NCBI RefSeq assembly: GCF_000237925.1
Contig: NC_031502.1
Span: forward strand, 558,001-622,000
Length of the DNA stretch: 64,000 nucleotides
From: Schistosoma mansoni
Taxonomy: Eukaryota > Platyhelminthes > Trematoda > Strigeidida > Schistosomatidae
Reading direction: 5' to 3'
Of this stretch, positions 59,068-64,000 are shown piece by piece (the stretch's first letter is position 1; each line of letters opens with the position of its first letter). The notes under the pieces were generated by a model. That model had not been told where the DNA came from. It was given only the letters and a program-made list of their open reading frames with translations, and did no database searches. The position numbers and the translations under genes are program-made.

Positions 59068-62000
59068 TTCATTTCAGAAACAACAAACTGTTATAACTGT
59101 AAATATGGCTTCGTTGGCATTAACGTAATTGGACAGTCAACTGTTACATCTGTAGAGTCGTTGTTGTTATAGGTGTATCGAACTCTGTTGAATCTGCATC
59201 CTTACTGTTTTTATTTGACAATCGGGAACCACTAAAATTCCTCAATCCGAGTGTTTAAACTGGAAAACGAGAACCAACTACAATTCCCTGGATGAAAAGT
59301 GAGAACATGAAAGACTGGTACAATGTAGATGTAGTGACTCCGCAAAAACATGTCTCCAAACAAGTCCCAAAATCATATCATCTTTAGACCATATTACAAT
59401 CATTTATATACCAAATTTCACACATATTTGATAGTATTGCATGGAGTTAGTATAAAGACACACACAATAAATATAGGTCGTTTGAATTAATACAGGGAAT
59501 AAAATTGTTACATTGAACGAGAGTTCACAATTGTTATTTAGAACAAATTTTATACTGAATTGATACACGAAAATATTAACTTCAAAATACCACGCTGAAC
59601 GGAGTTAACCCCTGTCACCATGGCCGACACTCTAATGAATTAATGCAAAAAACATTGACCCAAATAATGTCATCTTTTTATTCCATTATATCAAAAACCA
59701 ATGAAAAATTTGTATTTCCCGCAATCTATTAATTCTGCTATTTAGCGCTTACAGTTAATTAATGACTTACCAGGTTTATTATTAAACGATTTGGTGTTAT
59801 AAAAAAAAGTGTTACACTTATAATCCCATCTTGAGATCGAATCCTTTTGAATATTGCTTGGTATATTTAGATCCTCCTTGATTTCGATATAATTTTTCAT
59901 CCTATACTTTTCATTTCGTTAATGGTATTTTACTGTGTTGATTTGAGGTGTGGTAATCTGGACAGATATACACTAACACTTGTACCCGAGTCCATGTTGA
60001 TGACTGACTAGTGTTGTCGTTAAATCTCAATGAACTAAAACACTGTTTTATGGCTTTGAAGCATTTTCTACGATGCTATTTGGTGATTCCCATTAATGTG
60101 GGAAAAATGAATGTAGATCACATGATAATGTAGTTCTATCTTAGTTCGTTTGTTAAATGTACTAAACAAAGAAATAATAACATAAAATGTATGGAAGTAG
60201 TCGGCAAGAAACCTTAAACCTAGTTCTCGTGCTAAGTGATACTCATCGGTAAGGCGTATCTGCAGTCCTCAGGAAATTGATATCTTTTGGTGGTTTTAAA
60301 CCCGGATCACCCAGTTTTCACAGCTTTTGACATTACTACTAAGCTATTCGAGCAGCGATTGACCTCCTGTAGAAATGATATATTTACAATCTATTGGTTA
60401 CTACTCAACGATCAGTTGTAAAGAAACAATAATATTTACTGAATACTGTTCCGAATACAATTTGTTATCTCGATGGTTAAATTAAAGATAATTATTAAGA
60501 ATTCGAAAAGCGGATTTAAGTTTGACTTTGTTGAGTTTTGTTGTGAATTAACTCCTTAATTAAGTATAAGTTTGTATGTTCGACTATGGACCACATTTTC
60601 TGTATACGGATTAATGATATCGTTCAGTTGTTTAAACCGAGTTAGGTGGAACAGGTTTCCAAATGGTAACTTAGATGATATTTGTATTTTAAAAATATTT
60701 ACTTTCCCTTAATTTGAATAACACATCGAGAATAGAACATACAAATGTAGAAATGATCAAAGTAAATCAAACTGGAATCATATGTACAATGTAGTGAGAT
60801 ACATGCTCTATGAAGAGTGATAAACAATTAAGTTGAAAATTAAGTAATTTTGTAATCATCAGAAAATAATGTACTCTGAATTGGTGGAGTATTTGCCATC
60901 AAGAGGATGCGACATTACCTAAGCACTGGTAAAGGAAGATATTCTGTAAACCTGCTCAACAGTACCCACTTACTGTCCTACATTGAACTGAATCTGAAAT
61001 ACTAAAACTTAGTGAGGAATTCCAAACAAGAAGGAAATAGCTACCTTGAGCGGTCTGATTTTTAACGCTTTTTCTAAGTAAATCATCACTTTATGAAAGT
61101 AAACACTATTCATATAGAATCTTATAGACAGATATCGAAAAACAAAATGTTGAGTAGAGAAAATGATAAAATCAAATCAAATACGTATGTATAAAGTATA
61201 GTTAAACCGATTGTTTTCGACTGGATACAAAAAGGTGGTTGTGTAACCACTGATCAAAATCAGGATGAGTAACGCGCTAAACTGAATGTAATCGGGTCAG
61301 AGGGATATTTTATATTGTCAAGTTATTACAATCAGCAATGAAGTTGAACAGATTGTTTAGTGAATGTTTATACAATGTATGATGATTGGTTTTTAGATTT
61401 AGAATCCTTCTAAGCAGTGAAGTATGGTGGCTAGTAGTGGAATCCAGGACGCAGGTTTCGTTTAATTTAGGACTCAATCGCCAAATATACCTGCATCATA
61501 GAGTTGATGTTCACTCCGGGACTCCAAACGTCATCATGTTATCCAGTTAGCTGCTGAGTCTAGATAGCCATTGGCTTGTGCAATGAATGACGTTTAATTT
61601 ATCTTGTATTGTTTGTTTGTATTTTCCCACTGATGTTTGGGATTGTAATTGATCAGTCTCGGGTTAAAATGGCAATATCAAGGCAATCCGCACAGGATGC
61701 TTATATACCAGAAGAGACTGATCAATTGCAGTCCTGAACATCAATCAGAAGATAGGAATAACCAAAATATATGAATTAAGACCTTCCTAACGTTACATCT
61801 GTTTCTGCAATTATATCAAATACATAAGGGTTATTTATACGGTGTTTTTATCAAAACATTTTTTTAAATTACGTGGTTATATCGAACCATTAAAAGGACT
61901 CTGATGTTCACTTGTTGGACGAGTTTCGTCATGGTAACCGCTAAAACCTGAGTAGCTAGCTGATTATGATATTATTTTCTTTAAAGACAACAGCAGATTG

Positions 62001-63964
62001 TATTCAGAGAAACGTGTTCCACTTTGTCAATCATTAAAATCACTGTATCTGAACCTATGTTTCTCTTTTCTTCCCAATGACTAGCCACTTCCCACTAAAA
62101 ACACTAAGTTTGCATACATTTGGGTGATCTGAACATACTTGTAATAATTTCTTAATGTTCTGATTGCTTTGAAATGATGGATGAGTTTTTAGTGAACATT
62201 TAAAAGATGGTCATTTTTGAGTAGTTTCACATATAATCCATCCAAATGCTAACTCTATTTTCGCAAACACAAAAAGAGACTCGTCACCTTAACAGAACTC
62301 CATAACACCTGCACTGTTGATGAATATGCTATAAAAACGATTCCAAATAATATTTATCTTGTTATCCGTTATACTGTTGAGCTCTGCTAGGCTTTACATC
62401 TGAGTTTGAATTTTAACGATTAGGTTGAGAGTTATAGTCCCACTTGCCTACTCCGGGTTGAGCAGTCATGTGGTATCACCAACCGTCATGTACAAAATAT
62501 GATTTAAAGTCGAGCATAAGAATCTGTACTTGGTAATTTAGTCATATCATAACACTATAACATTCACTTGTATACTCTTCTTGGTAGAATGAGACAAAAT
62601 AACACTAGAAGCTACCCACGTAAAGCGAAATATAGAAACTAAACAATACCATATATTTCGCACATGTATTAATGTGACGAAGAAATTGTAAGAGTACAAC
62701 TATCAAATGGTTCAAGATATATACCCAGTAGTTTATAATGTAAATACATGTTATCATTATTGTTATTATGCAAGTGATATTTATGGATGATATACATGGT
62801 ATAAATGATAGTAATAATAAGACTCACTTCATCACTGTATACAACAGTACATTCTGGTAATGTTTCACCAGAATCCATTGAACACATTGCACCAATTACA
62901 CAACCATGAGTTATTTTAACATTTGATCCAATATGACACTTTGCTTCAAAAACATTATTATCACCAACTTCTAAGGCATAACAATGTGCTCCTACCTTAA
63001 TATAAAGAGGGGAGAAAATAAACCGTTAATGGATTATATGATAAGTGTTATAAATCAAGAATCAATTCCAAACTAATCGTTTGACCATTTCATGTAAATC
63101 AAAGGGGGTTTTGTGGAGATTTCAGTATTTTTCAAAGTTGAAATCATGAGTCAATTGAAGCTAGACCACCATCGAAAACCTGGAAGCACTGGACGGCCAT
63201 TTCGTCCTGTTATGGGACTCCTCAGCAGTGCGCATCCACGATCCCGCACTCACGAGATTCGAACCCAGGACCTACCAGTCTCGAGCCAGAGCCCTTAACC
63301 GATAGACCACTGAGCCGGCATCCAACGGTGTTAATGTCTAACTTCAATCAATCCACGATTTTGAGCGACCGTTCACCACTTGTCTTCAGTGAGTTGATAT
63401 CTCTACAACAGACTTGGTAGAACTCCACTGGCCACTGCTTCCCACTAGAACTCAAGGAAATATCTCTTGAAGTCAGTCACTAGTGAGCATATGATTATAG
63501 ATCAGAGGGGGTTTTGTGGAAAATTTAGTATTTTCACTGTTGAAATCATGAGTCAATTGAATTGTAAATTTGTGAGAAAAACAAATCAATGATAGTAGGC
63601 AGAACATAAATAGGAAATATACTAATATAAGTAGAGAGAGATATAGACAAACTTGTAACAAAACGACAGTAATATATATGAGAACCAGTGTGACATTGAT
63701 TAAACTAACTTCGAACACATTGTAATCACCAATTTTCATTATAGAACCAGGAATTCTATTCACAATTTCCACTTGTTCTTCAATTAAATTAAATGATCCA
63801 ATATGTATTGGGCCAGCTTCAGCGATTATACGTGCTTTTGGATGAATAATAGTATTTGCACCAATAATTATCTCACCAGATAGTTCACATTCGGAACAGA
63901 CAACAGCTCCAGGTGTTATGCGTACTTGACTACGAAAAGATGTAAAAGCTGAAGCTGGTTTCAT
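58822..63964 (-). CDS. DCTN6: Dynactin subunit 6 (p27), complete, 3 exons, 186 aa
   Basis: Minus-strand exons are 63964-63710, 62995-62828 and 58959-58822. The CDS is 561 nt, all introns are phase 0, and the start is the first ATG in frame. The N-terminus ([20 protein letters not shown], then [18 protein letters not shown] and NLIEEQ) and middle ([35 protein letters not shown]) carry the hexapeptide turns of a left-handed beta-helix and match human DCTN6 closely. The C-terminus [20 protein letters not shown] also matches. The human protein is 190 aa. In the dynactin complex, p27 pairs with p25 at the pointed end of the Arp1 filament and helps tie dynein to cargo. Intron 1 holds a family A SINE and intron 2 (3.9 kb) an SMalpha copy and a long TA run. 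MED18 starts about 1 kb downstream on the same strand. Confidence 0.96.
59013..59065. repeat. TA dinucleotide microsatellite
   Basis: About 50 bp of uninterrupted TA in DCTN6 intron 2, roughly 55 bp upstream of the exon 3 acceptor on the minus strand. Confidence 0.95.
59066..61419. other. DCTN6 intron 2, no recognised feature
   Basis: AT-rich intron sequence; no exon, RNA or named repeat was seen. Confidence 0.5.
61420..61770. mobile_element. SMalpha SINE with inverted-repeat end
   Basis: The minus-oriented SMalpha unit (GGCTAGTAGTGGAATCC, then remnants of the hammerhead) ends in ATTGTAATTGATCAGTCTC near 61643-61661. After about 50 bp, the reverse complement GAGACTGATCAATTGCAGTC follows near 61713-61732. 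A hairpin with roughly 45-bp arms results. Confidence 0.65.
61771..62827. other. DCTN6 intron 2 (5' part), no recognised feature
   Basis: AT-rich sequence up to the exon 2 donor; nothing else was recognised. Confidence 0.45.
63095..63480 (-). mobile_element. Full-length family A SINE with well-kept hammerhead
   Basis: Read on minus: head (TTCAAGAGATATTTCCTTGA), tRNA-like part (GGTTCGAATCTCGTGAG near 63250-63266), hammerhead (CTGAGGA, stem II GTCC/GGAC, GAAA, GGCCGTC, stem I GCACTG/CAGTGC; about 63195-63240) and tail ending CCACAAAACCCCC. It lies in DCTN6 intron 1, in the same orientation as the gene. Confidence 0.8.
63195..63240 (-). ncRNA. Hammerhead ribozyme motif (family A, DCTN6 intron 1)
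   Basis: All invariant bases are present, and stem I GCACTG/CAGTGC pairs fully. Stem III is a near-palindromic TGGCCGT. It is transcribed with DCTN6, so self-cleavage would cut the intron. Confidence 0.7.
63490..63552 (-). mobile_element. Second, truncated family A tail in direct tandem
   Basis: ATCAGAGGGGGTTTTGTGG to ATCATGAGTCAATTGA repeats the tail of the unit at 63095 in the same orientation, about 25 bp beyond that unit's head. Confidence 0.7.
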
Positions 63965-64000
63965 TACACTACATAAAACAAGATAAAAAGTAGTATATCA

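Overview
The window is blood-fluke (Schistosoma) genomic DNA. Reasons: AT-rich intron-containing genes with GT-AG introns, some only 31-33 bp near 5' ends; hammerhead-bearing SMalpha-type SINEs; an RTE-clade LINE of the SR2/Perere-3 kind; Penelope-like and Gypsy-type elements. The species cannot be fixed by eye. Two 200-base assembly gaps lie at 12076-12275 and 53798-53997.

Five host genes can be read exon by exon. (1) Plus strand, 3228-8670: the last three exons of an alpha-2-macroglobulin/CD109-like thioester protein; its earlier exons lie before the window. (2) Minus strand, 19935-12822: a complete six-exon TRIC (TMEM38) intracellular cation channel, 339 aa. (3) Plus strand, 30670-40933: a complete nine-exon MgcRacGAP/CYK-4 (RACGAP1), 603 aa, with coiled coil, C1 and RhoGAP domains. 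(4) Minus strand, 57818-47668: a complete four-exon Mediator subunit 18, 308 aa. (5) Minus strand, 63964-58822: a complete three-exon dynactin subunit 6 (p27), 186 aa. RACGAP1 and MED18 converge; DCTN6 and MED18 follow each other on the minus strand about 1 kb apart. They act in different processes (immune or surface protein, ER/SR ion balance, cytokinesis, transcription, dynein transport) and show no operon-like link.

Most other DNA is mobile. SINE-like: two tRNA-like, hammerhead-bearing families (SMalpha, and a related 'family A'), many copies of which carry an inverted copy of their own tail at the front; a ~520-bp family ('L') with an AAATA-type tail; a ~640-bp repeat ('P') with a TGAC tail; and an unclassified ~270-bp repeat ('R270'). 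LINE and Penelope: RTE fragments at 20180-20560 and 33613-34288, a Penelope fragment near 21290-21905, and a 5.3-kb head-to-head Penelope palindrome filling MED18 intron 2. LTR elements: two young short non-autonomous elements (169-1788 and 44634-47417), one old broken Gypsy-type fossil (about 22480-25200, minus) and one solo-LTR-like relic near 48130.

The items most worth a second look are the Penelope palindrome (identical 2.4-kb arms between diverged shoulders), the recurring fold-back SINE architecture, a 654-bp near-identical duplication shared by RACGAP1 introns 3 and 7, and the nested insertion 43753-47472, where a single 12-bp target duplication dates three layers. All calls come from reading the sequence; no database search was run.
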